Below are positions 43,084-51,619 of a stretch of 64,000 bases of DNA, in pieces. Numbering within the stretch: the first letter of the stretch is position 1; each line of letters opens with the position of its first letter. The stretch lies in assembly GCA_964405405.1 (NCBI GenBank), contig CAYONT010000001.1, positions 62,001 to 126,000 of the forward strand. The letters run 5' to 3'. The position numbers and the translations under genes are program-made. The stretch is from CAMCYM01 sp964405405 (lineage in GTDB: Bacteria > Bacteroidota > Bacteroidia > Flavobacteriales_D > Sanyastnellaceae). The notes under the pieces were generated by a model, which did not search any database, had not been told where the DNA came from, and worked only from the letters and a program-made list of their open reading frames with translations.

Positions 43084-44121
43084 TCAGCCGGCGTAAACCT
43101 GCGTGCCTTCGGTGCAGTTGCGGCACATGTCGATGGCGCTGCGCTGGGCGAAGATCTGCGATCGAAAGGCCGCGTACGCCGCGCCATGCCAAACCTCCCG
43201 AAACGTCTTCTCCCCCGGAGCGAAGGTTCCCAGGGCATGGTGCGCATCTTTGTCGAAACAGCACGGGACGATGCGCCCGTCCCAGGTGAGCACGCAGCCC
43301 TGCCACATCCGCCAGCAGTGGTCTGCGAGGGGGTTCCGGAGCCGCCAGATGCCGTCATCGCCGCGGTCGTACCGCCGGAGTTCGGGGCGCTGGGTCAGCA
43401 AGGGATGGCCGTCGCGCGGGTCGTCGAGCTGGGCGGTCTTGATGACGCATTCCCGCACGCCCAAGGAACGGGCCAACCGGAGGAGTTCGGGAATCTCCTG
43501 TTCGTTGGGGCCTACGGCCAGGACTTGCCAAACCAAGTGCGGTCCTTTCCTGCCCCGCGCGGCCGCCAGCACGTTGCGGGTGCCTTCGATGACGCGCTCG
43601 ATTTGGCCTCCCACCCGGTACTGCTGGTAGGTTTGCTGCGTCGCGCCGTCGATGGAAACGATGAGCCGGTTGAGTCCGGATTCCACAATGGCCTCGGCTT
43701 GCGCCGGTTTGAGGTAGTGGCCATTGGTCGAGGTTGAGGTGTAGATGCCGTGACGCCGAAAGGTGCGCACGAGGTCGTTCATCTGGGGATGGAGGTAGGG
43801 CTCGCCCTGGAAATAGAGGTTGCCGTAGAGCAGCCAAGGTCCCAACTCCTCGAGCAAGGCTTCGAGCATCGGAGGCTGGAGCATGCCGGTGGGCCGGGTG
43901 AAGGACCGGAGCCCGGAAGGGCATTCGGGACACCGCAGGTTGCAAGAGGTGGTGGGTTCCACGCTGAGGCTCATGGGCATGGCCCGCATGGGTACCGCCC
44001 GCCCGGAGCGCTTGGACTGCTGGAAGTCCCGGAGGAGGCGCCACGCGTTGGCGAGCCGCTGTCCGTTCAACGGAGCCAGTCGGTTCCAGCGGTCGGGCAG
44101 GAGGTCGATGGGGCGGTTCAT
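43084..44121 (-). CDS. radical SAM / SPASM-domain protein
   Basis: 345 aa. The [4Fe-4S]-SAM cluster motif CNLRCPEC (variant of CxxxCxxC, about residue 60), then a TIM-barrel region (STNGHYLKP, LNRLIVSIDGATQQTYQQYRVGG). A C-terminal SPASM region has Cys in DHCWRMWQGCVLTWDGRIVPCCFDKD and MCRNC, for auxiliary clusters. Substrate unknown; relatives modify peptides or small molecules, and no peptide substrate gene is obvious here. Divergent from the DUF3109 gene. Confidence 0.9.
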   Translation of the reverse strand: MNRPIDLLPDRWNRLAPLNGQRLANAWRLLRDFQQSKRSGRAVPMRAMPMSLSVEPTTSCNLRCPECPSGLRSFTRPTGMLQPPMLEALLEELGPWLLYGNLYFQGEPYLHPQMNDLVRTFRRHGIYTSTSTNGHYLKPAQAEAIVESGLNRLIVSIDGATQQTYQQYRVGGQIERVIEGTRNVLAAARGRKGPHLVWQVLAVGPNEQEIPELLRLARSLGVRECVIKTAQLDDPRDGHPLLTQRPELRRYDRGDDGIWRLRNPLADHCWRMWQGCVLTWDGRIVPCCFDKDAHHALGTFAPGEKTFREVWHGAAYAAFRSQIFAQRSAIDMCRNCTEGTQVYAG

Positions 44122-44135
44122 GGGGGGGAACCATT

Positions 44136-44156
44136 CAAAGTTAGGGCGTACCTTCG
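44136..44156. promoter_or_regulatory. divergent -7 boxes, radical SAM (-) and DUF3109 (+)
   Basis: Minus TAACTTTG (44143-44136, 8/8), 14 nt before the radical SAM ATG. Plus TACCTTCG (44149-44156, 7/8) followed by CTTT and the ATG at 44161. The whole intergenic region is 39 bp. Confidence 0.6.
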
Positions 44157-44160
44157 CTTT

Positions 44161-44748
44161 ATGATTGTGCTGGGAAATACGTTGTTGTCAGAGGATTTGT
44201 TTGATCAGATGTTCGCATGCGACCTCGCTCGCTGCAAAGGGGCATGTTGCGTGGAGGGGGACAGTGGTGCGCCGCTGGAGGAGGAGGAACTGGCGGTTCT
44301 AGACCGCATTTTTGAGTCGGTGAAGCCGTATCTGCGTCCCGAGGGGGTTGCGGCCATTGAAGCCCAAGGGCGTTACGTCCGGGACGAAGACGGAGAATGG
44401 GTTACGCCGCTGGTCGAAGGCAGGGAATGCGCGTACACCACGTTCGATGCCGATGGAACCGCAAAATGTGGCCTGGAACAGGCCCACCGCGCAGGGGTGA
44501 CCGATTGGGCGAAGCCCATCTCCTGCCACTTGTACCCCATTCGGGTCAAGACCCTGGGGGAGCACGAGGCCCTGAACTACCACCGTTGGCCCATCTGTGA
44601 CGGAGCCCGTACCTGTGGTCTGGCGGCCCAAGTGTCCGTGCTGGAGTTTTGCAAGTCGTCCCTGGTCCGGAAATTCGGGGAGGCCTGGTACCAAACGGCC
44701 CTAGAGGCTCGAGCGGTCTGGATGCAGGAGTTTGGGGGTGGGAAGTGA
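44161..44748 (+). CDS. DUF3109 family Cys-rich protein
   Basis: 195 aa. Conserved Cys clusters: ACDLARCKGACCVEGD near the N-terminus, ECAY, KCGLEQ, ISCHLYPIR, ICDGARTCG and EFCKSSL. This is the DUF3109 pattern and resembles Fe-S or zinc proteins of the YkgJ type. Cytoplasmic; function unknown. It lies between a radical SAM gene and panD; an Fe-S link to the radical SAM protein is inference only. Confidence 0.9.
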   Translation: MIVLGNTLLSEDLFDQMFACDLARCKGACCVEGDSGAPLEEEELAVLDRIFESVKPYLRPEGVAAIEAQGRYVRDEDGEWVTPLVEGRECAYTTFDADGTAKCGLEQAHRAGVTDWAKPISCHLYPIRVKTLGEHEALNYHRWPICDGARTCGLAAQVSVLEFCKSSLVRKFGEAWYQTALEARAVWMQEFGGGK

Positions 44749-44762
44749 AATGGAGTTTGGCC

Positions 44763-44770
44763 TACTTTTG
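44763..44770 (+). promoter_or_regulatory. -7 box 4 nt before panD (TACTTTTG)
   Basis: Perfect TAnnTTTG followed by CAGC and the ATG at 44775. It selects that start over the in-frame ATG at 44790. Confidence 0.7.
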
Positions 44771-44774
44771 CAGC

Positions 44775-45131
44775 ATGTTATTGACTTTGATGCGGGCCAA
44801 ACTTCACCGACTGACGGTGACGCAAGCGGACCTAAACTACATTGGCAGCATCACCTTGGATGCGGCGCTGGTCGAAGCAGCGGGCCTCCATGAGGGCGAA
44901 AAGGTTCAGATTGTCAACATCAACAACGGAGAGAGACTGGAGACGTATGTCATTGTAGGAGAGCGTAATAGTGGCGCGGTTTGCCTCAATGGTCCTGCGG
45001 CACGTCGGGTGCAGGTGGGTGACATCATCATTGTCATCGCTTATGGTTTGTTTTCAGAGGCCGAGGCAGTTGCTTTCCGGCCGCGCTTGGTGTTCCCCGA
45101 TACGGCCACGAACCGCTTGATTGCCGGATGA
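44775..45131 (+). CDS. panD: aspartate 1-decarboxylase PanD (pyruvoyl)
   Basis: 118 aa proenzyme. Self-cleavage at Gly24-Ser25 in NYIGSITLD makes the pyruvoyl group; K9 in AKLHRLTVT, NGER and NGPAARR complete the site. It makes beta-alanine for pantothenate. The start at 44775 (MLLTLMRAKLHR) is favoured by the adjacent promoter; a start at 44790 would remove five residues. Its stop overlaps the next gene by 4 nt (ATGA). Confidence 0.95.
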   Translation: MLLTLMRAKLHRLTVTQADLNYIGSITLDAALVEAAGLHEGEKVQIVNINNGERLETYVIVGERNSGAVCLNGPAARRVQVGDIIIVIAYGLFSEAEAVAFRPRLVFPDTATNRLIAG

Positions 45132-46147
45132 TTTCAGGTGCCCGGGTGCGCAAGGTGTCCTTGTATGTCCTGTTCTTGTTGCTGGGTCTTGGGCTGTTTG
45201 CTTGGGCACTCTCCCGGGGCGGTCGCTCGTTGGAAGAGCTTTGGGGCGATCTTCTGGCGGTGCCGATGGGGGGCTTGTTGCTCTCGATGGTGATGGGCTA
45301 CCTGGCCATGGTTTCCCGTGGCATGCGTTGGCGGCTCATGCTCGAACCCCTGGGCTATCAAACCCAGCGTTGGCACAGCATCCATGCGGTAACGTTTGCC
45401 TACTTGGCGAATACCTTTGTTCCCCGTTCTGGTGAGCTGGCACGGTGCGCGGCTTTGAACCAAACAGACCAAATCCCGGTGAACGTGCTGTTCGGAACGG
45501 TGGTGAGTGAACGGGTCATTGATCTGTTTGTGTTGGCTTTGTTCTTGGGTGTGGCGATTTTGGGCAATTCTGCTGCTTTTGCGGTCTTGGCTGAGTCGAT
45601 GGTGGTACCGGGCAGTTTGCCTTGGTTGCTGGCAGCTGGGGGCTTGGGGTCGGGGGCCTTGGTTCTGGGCTATTCCCTACGCCGCCGTTGGATGAGCCAC
45701 CCGTTGTGGGCCCGGCTTGTCGGTTTTCTCGAAGGGGTCAAGGATGGGTTGCTCAGCGTGGGTCAGATGCGGCAGAAGTGGGCCTTTTTCGGTCACACGG
45801 CTTTCATTTGGGGCATGTACTACGGAATGGCGCAGGTCATCTTCACGGTGATGCCGCAAACGACGGGTTTGCATCCTGTGGAGGGATTGTTCATCATGGT
45901 GGCTGGGGGCTTGGGCATGGTCCTGCCTGCTCCCGGGGGAATTGGAGCGTATCAATGGGCCATCATGTTGGCATTTAGTGCCTTGGGTCGAATGCAGGAA
46001 ACGGGGTTCTTGGTTGCCAATGTCATGTGGATAAGCCAAACCCTAATGATGCTGGTCACGGGCATCGTGGCTTATTTCATGCTCGTCCGGTTCCGGCTTC
46101 GTTCGGCTGCCTTGCGGATGAATGGCGATGGAAAGCATGGATCCTGA
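45128..46147 (+). CDS. LPG_synthase_TM-like polytopic membrane protein (339 aa)
   Basis: Eight or so hydrophobic helices. VSRGMRWRLMLEPLGYQ, ANTFVPRSGELARCAALNQ, SERVIDLFVLALFLGVAILG and MVLPAPGGIGAYQWAIM are the conserved blocks of UPF0104/LPG_synthase_TM proteins. Second member of this family in the window (first at 41773). Overlaps panD by 4 nt and the heptose-phosphate adenylyltransferase by 26 nt, forming a three-gene operon. Function inferred only as lipid or glycolipid flipping. Confidence 0.88.
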   Translation: MISGARVRKVSLYVLFLLLGLGLFAWALSRGGRSLEELWGDLLAVPMGGLLLSMVMGYLAMVSRGMRWRLMLEPLGYQTQRWHSIHAVTFAYLANTFVPRSGELARCAALNQTDQIPVNVLFGTVVSERVIDLFVLALFLGVAILGNSAAFAVLAESMVVPGSLPWLLAAGGLGSGALVLGYSLRRRWMSHPLWARLVGFLEGVKDGLLSVGQMRQKWAFFGHTAFIWGMYYGMAQVIFTVMPQTTGLHPVEGLFIMVAGGLGMVLPAPGGIGAYQWAIMLAFSALGRMQETGFLVANVMWISQTLMMLVTGIVAYFMLVRFRLRSAALRMNGDGKHGS

Positions 46148-46667
46148 AGTGCCTTTCGGCGCGCTGGATGCCGCCGGAGCTGTTTCGGTGGGCATTCAGC
46201 AGGCTGTAGCCGCCTGGCGGGCTGCGGGCGAGCGCATCGTATTCACAAATGGGGTCTTCGACTTGCTACACCGCGGTCATGTGGCTTATTTGCAGGCGGC
46301 TCGTAAGTTGGGAGACCGGCTCGTGGTCGGCTTGAACAGCGATGACAGTGTCCGCCGGCTAGGCAAGGGGTCAGATCGTCCGATTCACGCGGAAGCGGAT
46401 CGCGCCTTCGTTTTGGGGGGCTTGCGTTGTGTCGATGCAGTGGTTCTGTTCACGACGGATACGCCCCTGGCGCTGATTGAGATGCTCCAGCCCGACGTGC
46501 TGGTGAAGGGGGGCGACTACGAACCGCAAGTTTCGGATCCCTCCGATCGGCGCTACATGGTAGGAAGGGAGGCCGTTCTGGCCCGCGGGGGTCAGGTAGT
46601 GGCCATCCCTCTGGTGGAAGGACATTCGACCACAGGCATTGTTCAGAAACTTCGTTCCTCGGATTGA
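46122..46667 (+). CDS. D-glycero-beta-D-manno-heptose 1-phosphate adenylyltransferase
   Basis: 181 aa single-domain nucleotidyltransferase (HldE C-domain/RfaE2). VFTNGVFDLLHRGHVAYL carries the HxGH motif, followed by VGLNSDDSVRRLGKG, VDAVVLF, DVLVKGGDY and the ISSS-like end GHSTTGIVQKL. It makes ADP-heptose for LPS inner core. There is no kinase domain, so that step must be encoded elsewhere. ATGs at 46122, 46128 and 46137 are all possible starts. It ends 7 bp from the convergent accC stop. Confidence 0.93.
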   Translation: MAMESMDPEVPFGALDAAGAVSVGIQQAVAAWRAAGERIVFTNGVFDLLHRGHVAYLQAARKLGDRLVVGLNSDDSVRRLGKGSDRPIHAEADRAFVLGGLRCVDAVVLFTTDTPLALIEMLQPDVLVKGGDYEPQVSDPSDRRYMVGREAVLARGGQVVAIPLVEGHSTTGIVQKLRSSD

Positions 46668-46674
46668 GGGGGCA

Positions 46675-48009
46675 TCAAACGGTCTCCTCCTCCAAGAATT
46701 TCGTAGTGAAGTTTCCGCTCAGGAACCGAGGGTGACGCATGAGCCGCTGATGGAACGGAATGGTGGTCTTTACCCCTTCGATCACATACTCGTCCAAAGC
46801 ACGCTGCATCTTCAAGATGGCTTCTTCTCGGGTCTGTGCTACTACGATGAGCTTGGATATCATGCTGTCGTAGAAAGGAGGAATCTTGTAACCTGCATAG
46901 ACATGGGTATCGATGCGCACACCGTGTCCACCGGGGGCGTGGTACACGGTGATGGTTCCCGGTGACGGGGCGAACCCACGGTCGGGGTCTTCCGCATTGA
47001 TCCGGCACTGAATGGAGTGCATCTTGGGGTAGTAGTTCCGGCCCGATATGTTCTCTCCTGCCGCGAGTTTGATCTGTTCCTTGACCAAATCGTAGTTGAT
47101 GACTTCCTCCGTGATGGTGTGTTCAACTTGAATCCGGGTGTTCATCTCCATGAAGTAGAAGTTCCGGTCCTTGTCCACCAAAAACTCTACGGTACCCACA
47201 CCTTCGTATTGAACTGCCTCGGCGGCTTTGATGGCGGCCTGTCCCATCTTCTCCCTGAGTTCATCGGTCATGAAGGGGGAGGGCGTCTCTTCGACCAATT
47301 TCTGGTGGCGCCGCTGGATGGAGCAATCCCGCTCGCTCAGATGGCAAGCCTTGCCCCGCTGATCCGATGCAATCTGGATTTCGATGTGGCGGGGTTCCAC
47401 CACGAATTTTTCCATGTACATGCCGTCGTTTCCGAAGGCGGCGGCTGCTTCCCGGCGCGTGGTTTCCCATGCTTCGGCCAATTCTTCATCGTTCTTGCAA
47501 ACCTTCATTCCCTTGCCGCCACCACCTGCGGTAGCCTTGAGCATGATGGGGTAGCCGATTTCGGCAGCGCATTGCTTGGCTTCCTCAAGGGATGCCAGAA
47601 TGCCCTCACTTCCCGGGATGGTGGGAACCCCCGCGCGTTTCATCGTGGCCTTTGCGGATGCTTTGTCCCCCATGGCCTCAATCATCGCAGGACTTGCCCC
47701 GATGAACTTGATGTTGTTCTCCTGACAAACCCGCGAAAAATGAGCGTTCTCGGAGAGAAAGCCGTAGCCGGGGTGGATGGCATCTGCATTGGTGATTTCA
47801 GCCGCTGCGATGATGTTGGGGATCTTCAGGTAGGAGTCGCTGCTTCGGGGAGGACCGATGCACACGGCTTCATCGGCGAAGCGGATGTGCAAGCTGTCGG
47901 CATCTGCAGTTGAGTAGACCGCGACGGTTTTGATGCCCATCTCCTTGCAGGTTCGGATGACGCGCAACGCAATCTCACCTCGGTTGGCGATCAGGATTTT
48001 CTTGAACAT
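46675..48009 (-). CDS. accC: biotin carboxylase AccC
   Basis: 444 aa ATP-grasp enzyme of acetyl-CoA carboxylase. N-terminal KILIANRGEIALRVIRTC, HPGYGFLSENA, ATP loop KATAGGGGKGMKV, RDCSIQRRHQKLVEE and NTRIQVEHTITE are intact. It carboxylates biotin on AccB for malonyl-CoA synthesis. Follows accB by 18 bp. Confidence 0.97.
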   Translation of the reverse strand: MFKKILIANRGEIALRVIRTCKEMGIKTVAVYSTADADSLHIRFADEAVCIGPPRSSDSYLKIPNIIAAAEITNADAIHPGYGFLSENAHFSRVCQENNIKFIGASPAMIEAMGDKASAKATMKRAGVPTIPGSEGILASLEEAKQCAAEIGYPIMLKATAGGGGKGMKVCKNDEELAEAWETTRREAAAAFGNDGMYMEKFVVEPRHIEIQIASDQRGKACHLSERDCSIQRRHQKLVEETPSPFMTDELREKMGQAAIKAAEAVQYEGVGTVEFLVDKDRNFYFMEMNTRIQVEHTITEEVINYDLVKEQIKLAAGENISGRNYYPKMHSIQCRINAEDPDRGFAPSPGTITVYHAPGGHGVRIDTHVYAGYKIPPFYDSMISKLIVVAQTREEAILKMQRALDEYVIEGVKTTIPFHQRLMRHPRFLSGNFTTKFLEEETV

Positions 48010-48027
48010 GGGAGCAACCGATCAGGT

Positions 48028-48534
48028 TCAGGCAGGATCGATGAGGAAAAGCGGCTGGTCGTACTCTACGGGAGAATTGTCCTCAACGAGGATTTTCACC
48101 ACCTTACCCGCCAGTTCACTTTCGATTTCATTGAACAGCTTCATGGCTTCGATGACGCAGAGGACGTTGCCCTTTTGGATGCTGGAACCGACCTCCACAA
48201 AGTGGGGCTTGTCGGGAGCAGGCTTTCGGTAAAATGTACCGATCATGGGCGACTTGATGGTCACAAAGCGTGCTTCGTTGTCCTCGGCAGGAGCAGCAGG
48301 AGCCGCGGCCTCCGTGGGGGCCTGGGGCACTGGCGCAGCGACCGGCAATGTCTGGACCATGGGGGCTTGGGCCATCGGAATGGCCATGGGCACCGGTTGC
48401 ATCTCCGGCGTGCCGCGGCGCTTGCCGGGGTCAGCCTTGATGGTGATTTTGAAGTCTTGCTTCTCGATTTCTACCTCCGTCACGCCTGATTTGGCGATGA
48501 ATTTGATGAGGTCTTGGATTTCGCTGATGGTCAT
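48028..48534 (-). CDS. accB: biotin carboxyl carrier protein AccB
   Basis: 168 aa. A helical N-terminal segment (IQDLIKFIAKSGVTEVEIEK), an Ala/Pro linker, and a C-terminal biotinyl domain with the biotinylated Lys in VIEAMKLFNEIESE. Carries carboxybiotin between AccC and the carboxyltransferase. A -7 box lies 20 nt upstream, so accBC can be transcribed independently of fabH. Confidence 0.96.
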   Translation of the reverse strand: MTISEIQDLIKFIAKSGVTEVEIEKQDFKITIKADPGKRRGTPEMQPVPMAIPMAQAPMVQTLPVAAPVPQAPTEAAAPAAPAEDNEARFVTIKSPMIGTFYRKPAPDKPHFVEVGSSIQKGNVLCVIEAMKLFNEIESELAGKVVKILVEDNSPVEYDQPLFLIDPA

Positions 48535-48554
48535 GGCTCGGCGATTGTGCTTGT

Positions 48555-48562
48555 CAAAAGTA
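48555..48562 (-). promoter_or_regulatory. -7 box for accB (TACTTTTG)
   Basis: Perfect TAnnTTTG on the minus strand in the 51-bp fabH-accB gap, 20 nt before the accB ATG. Confidence 0.65.
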
Positions 48563-48585
48563 AGGGAGAAGCTCCCGTTGAATCG

Positions 48586-49572
48586 TTAATTCGGGTTGTA
48601 GGCCCATTTCAGGTACACGGCACCCCAGGTGAACCCGCCACCGAACGCGGCGAGGATCAGGTTGTCCCCTTTGCTCAGTTGATTTTCCCAATCCCGGAGG
48701 CAAAGTGGAATGGTCGCGGCGGTGGTATTGCCATACCTCTGGATGTTGATCATCACTTTTTCCGCGGGCAACCCCATGCGGCGCTGGGTGGCGTCGATGA
48801 TGCGAAGGTTGGCTTGGTGGGGAACCAACCACGCGACATCCTCAGGCTGCAGCCCATTGCGTTCCATGATTTCGTAGCTCACATCGGCCATGCCTTTGAC
48901 CGCGGCTTTGAAAACCGGCTGCCCATCTTGGAATACAAAATGCTCGCGTGCATCGACAGTTTCGTGGCTGGGTGGCTTCAAGGAGCCGCCTGCCTTCTGG
49001 TGCAGGTATTGGGCGCCACTTCCATCGACCCGCAAGATGTGGTCGATGATGCCTCCGTCCTCGGAGGGCTCCAGCAGCACAGCCGCTGCACCATCACCGA
49101 ACAGAACACAGGTGGTTCGGTCGGTGTAGTCCACAATGGCACTCATCTTGTCTGCACCGACAATCACCACCTTTTTGTAGCGTCCTCCTTCGATGAACTG
49201 AGCTCCGGTCACCAGAGCAAAGAGAAAGCCTGAACATGCTGCACTGAGGTCATAACCCCATGCATTCTTGGCTCCTACCTTCTCTGCCAGCAGGTTTGCC
49301 GTGGCAGGAAAATGCATGTCTGCTGTGACCGTCGCCACGATGATCAGGTCAATCTCCAAGGGGTCCATGCCCCTTTTTGCACAGAGGGCCTTGACGGCTT
49401 CAGCCCCCATGTCTGATGTGGCTAGATTGGGGTCCTTGAGGATGTGCCGCTGCTCAATGCCCGTTCGGGTGCGAATCCATTCGTCATTCGTATCCACCAA
49501 TTTTTCCAAATCGGCGTTGGTCAGGAGGTCTTCGGGTACATAACCCGCCACGGCTGTGATGGCCGCATGCAT
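48586..49572 (-). CDS. fabH: 3-oxoacyl-ACP synthase III FabH
   Basis: 328 aa. It condenses acetyl-CoA (or a branched starter) with malonyl-ACP to begin fatty acid synthesis. The catalytic triad is visible: Cys in LSAACSGFLFA, His in WLVPHQANLRI, Asn in RYGNTTAATIP. NDEWIRTRTGI is the CoA-binding block. Start ATG 49572 (MHAAITAVAGYVPED); the longer in-frame region contains the promoter box. Downstream accB and accC complete a fatty-acid initiation cluster. Confidence 0.96.
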   Translation of the reverse strand: MHAAITAVAGYVPEDLLTNADLEKLVDTNDEWIRTRTGIEQRHILKDPNLATSDMGAEAVKALCAKRGMDPLEIDLIIVATVTADMHFPATANLLAEKVGAKNAWGYDLSAACSGFLFALVTGAQFIEGGRYKKVVIVGADKMSAIVDYTDRTTCVLFGDGAAAVLLEPSEDGGIIDHILRVDGSGAQYLHQKAGGSLKPPSHETVDAREHFVFQDGQPVFKAAVKGMADVSYEIMERNGLQPEDVAWLVPHQANLRIIDATQRRMGLPAEKVMINIQRYGNTTAATIPLCLRDWENQLSKGDNLILAAFGGGFTWGAVYLKWAYNPN

Positions 49573-49613
49573 TCGCGTAGGCTGCAAAGGTTCTGGATCT
49601 TGGAAAGTGGGTC

Positions 49614-49621
49614 CAAAGATA
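49614..49621 (-). promoter_or_regulatory. -7 box for fabH (TATCTTTG)
   Basis: Perfect TAnnTTTG on the minus strand, 41 nt before the fabH ATG and just downstream of the rpmF terminator. Confidence 0.65.
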
Positions 49622-49666
49622 GGATTCTGGCCCATGCCATGCGCACGAACCTCCATTTCAGCCCGT

Positions 49667-49693
49667 AAAAAAAGGGCCCATCGGGCCCTTTTT
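49667..49693 (-). terminator. intrinsic terminator after rpmF
   Basis: Near-perfect palindrome AAAAAGGGCCC-ATC-GGGCCCTTTTT. On the minus strand the GC stem is followed by seven U. It separates DUF177-rpmF from fabH-accBC. Confidence 0.88.
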
Positions 49694-49715
49694 GAACATG
49701 CGATTTCCGCAGGAA

Positions 49716-49904
49716 TCAGGCTTGCGCCTTCTCCATGACGACTTTCCCTTTGTAGTACAACCGGCCCTCATGCCAATGCGCACGGTGAAACAGGTGGGGT
49801 TGACCGGTGGTGGGACAGGTAGCCACATTGGCTGCGGTCAAGGCGTCGTGGGTTCGGCGCTTCCGGGAGCGCGTTTTGCTCTGACGTCGTTTGGGATGTG
49901 CCAT
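49716..49904 (-). CDS. rpmF: 50S ribosomal protein L32 (bL32)
   Basis: 62 aa, basic. MAHPKRRQSKTRSRKRRTHD is the bL32 N-terminus. A single Cys remains in VATCPTTGQPH rather than the four-Cys zinc form, so this is the C-minus type. Start ATG 49904, 8 bp after the DUF177 stop. Confidence 0.96.
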   Translation of the reverse strand: MAHPKRRQSKTRSRKRRTHDALTAANVATCPTTGQPHLFHRAHWHEGRLYYKGKVVMEKAQA

Positions 49905-49912
49905 GACAGGGG

Positions 49913-50440
49913 TTATTTCAAATCTTTCAATTGGTCCCAACGAGGGTCCACATCGTCTGAATCATTTCCTTCTTCTGGATCGACTTCGGTCCAGCCCACT
50001 TGTCGAACCACATCGGGGTCACAGGAGGCCAAATCTTCGTGCAACCGACGGGCAGGCAGCCCGAGATGTGCAAGTTCGAAAATCGTTTGGGCCAAATCCA
50101 GTTGGTGTACTTCGGGTCCAAAGACCCATACGTCACCTTCTGTGTCAGTCTCTTCACCCAACTTGACCACCAAGCGCTCTCGGGTGTCCACAGGGACTTG
50201 GATGGGCGCTAGGCAGCGATCGCAGGGCATTTCACAGGTTCCGTGGAGGTGGATGTGACAATCCATTGTGCTCCCGATTTTGTCAAGCTGCACGTCGGCT
50301 GTCATGTGGGCCTCCTCGATTTCAGAAAGAGGAAAAGAAGCAAAGAACGCGGGATCTACCTCGATTTGAAAACCATGGGATCCGGGTTTGAGTCCGACAA
50401 ACGGAATGCGGAAAGGTGCCCGAACGTCCAAGGTCTCCAA
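49913..50440 (-). CDS. DUF177/YceD-like protein, upstream of rpmF
   Basis: About 175 aa from a proposed TTG start at 50440. FRIPFVGLKPGSHGFQIEVDPAFF is the usual N-terminal block; CEMPCDRCLAPIQVPV holds the conserved Cys pair region; the tail is acidic (DPEEGNDSDDVDPRWDQLK). YceD-like proteins sit beside rpmF in many bacteria and affect 23S rRNA or ribosome accumulation. An ATG at 50524 overlapping the pdxA stop is possible but adds 28 residues unlike the family and precedes the promoter box at 50452. Confidence 0.82.
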   Translation of the reverse strand: METLDVRAPFRIPFVGLKPGSHGFQIEVDPAFFASFPLSEIEEAHMTADVQLDKIGSTMDCHIHLHGTCEMPCDRCLAPIQVPVDTRERLVVKLGEETDTEGDVWVFGPEVHQLDLAQTIFELAHLGLPARRLHEDLASCDPDVVRQVGWTEVDPEEGNDSDDVDPRWDQLKDLK

Positions 50441-50451
50441 TTTTGGGGAGG

Positions 50452-50459
50452 CAAATGTA
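50452..50459 (-). promoter_or_regulatory. -7 box for DUF177-rpmF (TACATTTG)
   Basis: Perfect TAnnTTTG on the minus strand, 11 nt before the proposed TTG start at 50440 and downstream of pdxA. Confidence 0.55.
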
Positions 50460-50523
50460 ATGCGGAAGGAGCGAAGGAACAAGCCGGGAGGGATTGAATT
50501 CCAACAAAGTGGACTTCGATGCA

Positions 50524-51609
50524 TCACCGCCGCCGCTCAAATTCACTTTCCCGACGGATGTTGGTGTTGATTTCCAGGGGATTGGAGGCAAAGTCCCGGA
50601 AAGCCTTTCGGTGATTTCGGATGTCCTTCGCCAGGAAAATCGCCGTCCGCATGGAATCTGCCACGGCCTTGCCCTGGCCGGCGATGTCCATGCCGGTGCC
50701 GTGGTCAGGACTCGTGCGGACAATGGGCAGTCCGGCGGTGAAGTTCACTCCGTTCCCGAAGCTCAGTGCCTTGAAGGGGGCCAAGCCCTGGTCGTGGTAC
50801 ATGGCGAGGATCCCGTCGAACTGCTTGTAGGCACCCGAGCCGAAAAATCCGTCTGCGGCATAGGGTCCCAGCACCCAGCGCCCCTCGGCCGCCAACTCCC
50901 TGACCACAGGACCGATGATGCGCTTTTCTTCATCTCCCATGAGCCCGTTGTCGCTGGCGTGGGGGTTGAGTCCCAACACCGCGATTCTGGGCTGGGGAAT
51001 GCCGAAGTCCTTCAGCAGGGCCTCGTGCATGAGGTTGATTTTGCTCCGGATCAACCCTGAAGACAGAGCGCCTGACACCTCTTTGAGCGCCATGTGGCCC
51101 GTGCAAACGCCCACGCGCAGGTTGTCAGAAACCAGTAGCATCAGCACCTCATCCACATTCGCGACGTGTGCGAGGTATTCTGTGTGGCCAGGAAACGGGA
51201 AGGGGCCGCCACGCATGGCATCCTTGTGAATGGGCGCCGTGACGAGCACGTCGGTTTTGTTCGAGGCCAAATCCCCCACAGCGCGCTCCAACGATCCATG
51301 GGCGTACTTGCCCGCCTCCGGGTCGACCACCCCCCACCGCGGGGTCCAAGGTTCCACCCGGAATGGCAGCACGTTGAGCTGTTGTGGCTTCGCTTGTTCC
51401 GGCTGCAAGATGATGCCCCAGACGAGGTCGTCGGGCCGCCCAAGGGTCTCGAGGGTGGCCTCGACCAACTCGGGCGTGGCGTAGAGAATCGGGGTGACCT
51501 CGTCAAACATCCGGGCGTCTCGGAAGACCTGAAGTACGGTTTCGATGCCGATGCCGTTCGGGTCACCGGCGGTGATGCCGGCACGGGTGGGGGAATTTTT
51601 GGCTGCCAT
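50524..51609 (-). CDS. pdxA: 4-hydroxythreonine-4-phosphate dehydrogenase PdxA
   Basis: 361 aa, step of DXP-dependent pyridoxal phosphate synthesis. ITAGDPNGIGIET, TAPIHKDAMRGG, GHTEYLA, the metal His in LNPHASDNG and DGILAMYHDQGLAPFKAL, and RTSPDHGTGMDIAG are intact. The 10-nt gap from a perfect -7 box gives a very short leader. It lies upstream of DUF177-rpmF. Confidence 0.96.
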   Translation of the reverse strand: MAAKNSPTRAGITAGDPNGIGIETVLQVFRDARMFDEVTPILYATPELVEATLETLGRPDDLVWGIILQPEQAKPQQLNVLPFRVEPWTPRWGVVDPEAGKYAHGSLERAVGDLASNKTDVLVTAPIHKDAMRGGPFPFPGHTEYLAHVANVDEVLMLLVSDNLRVGVCTGHMALKEVSGALSSGLIRSKINLMHEALLKDFGIPQPRIAVLGLNPHASDNGLMGDEEKRIIGPVVRELAAEGRWVLGPYAADGFFGSGAYKQFDGILAMYHDQGLAPFKALSFGNGVNFTAGLPIVRTSPDHGTGMDIAGQGKAVADSMRTAIFLAKDIRNHRKAFRDFASNPLEINTNIRRESEFERRR

Positions 51610-51619
51610 GGGGGTATGG

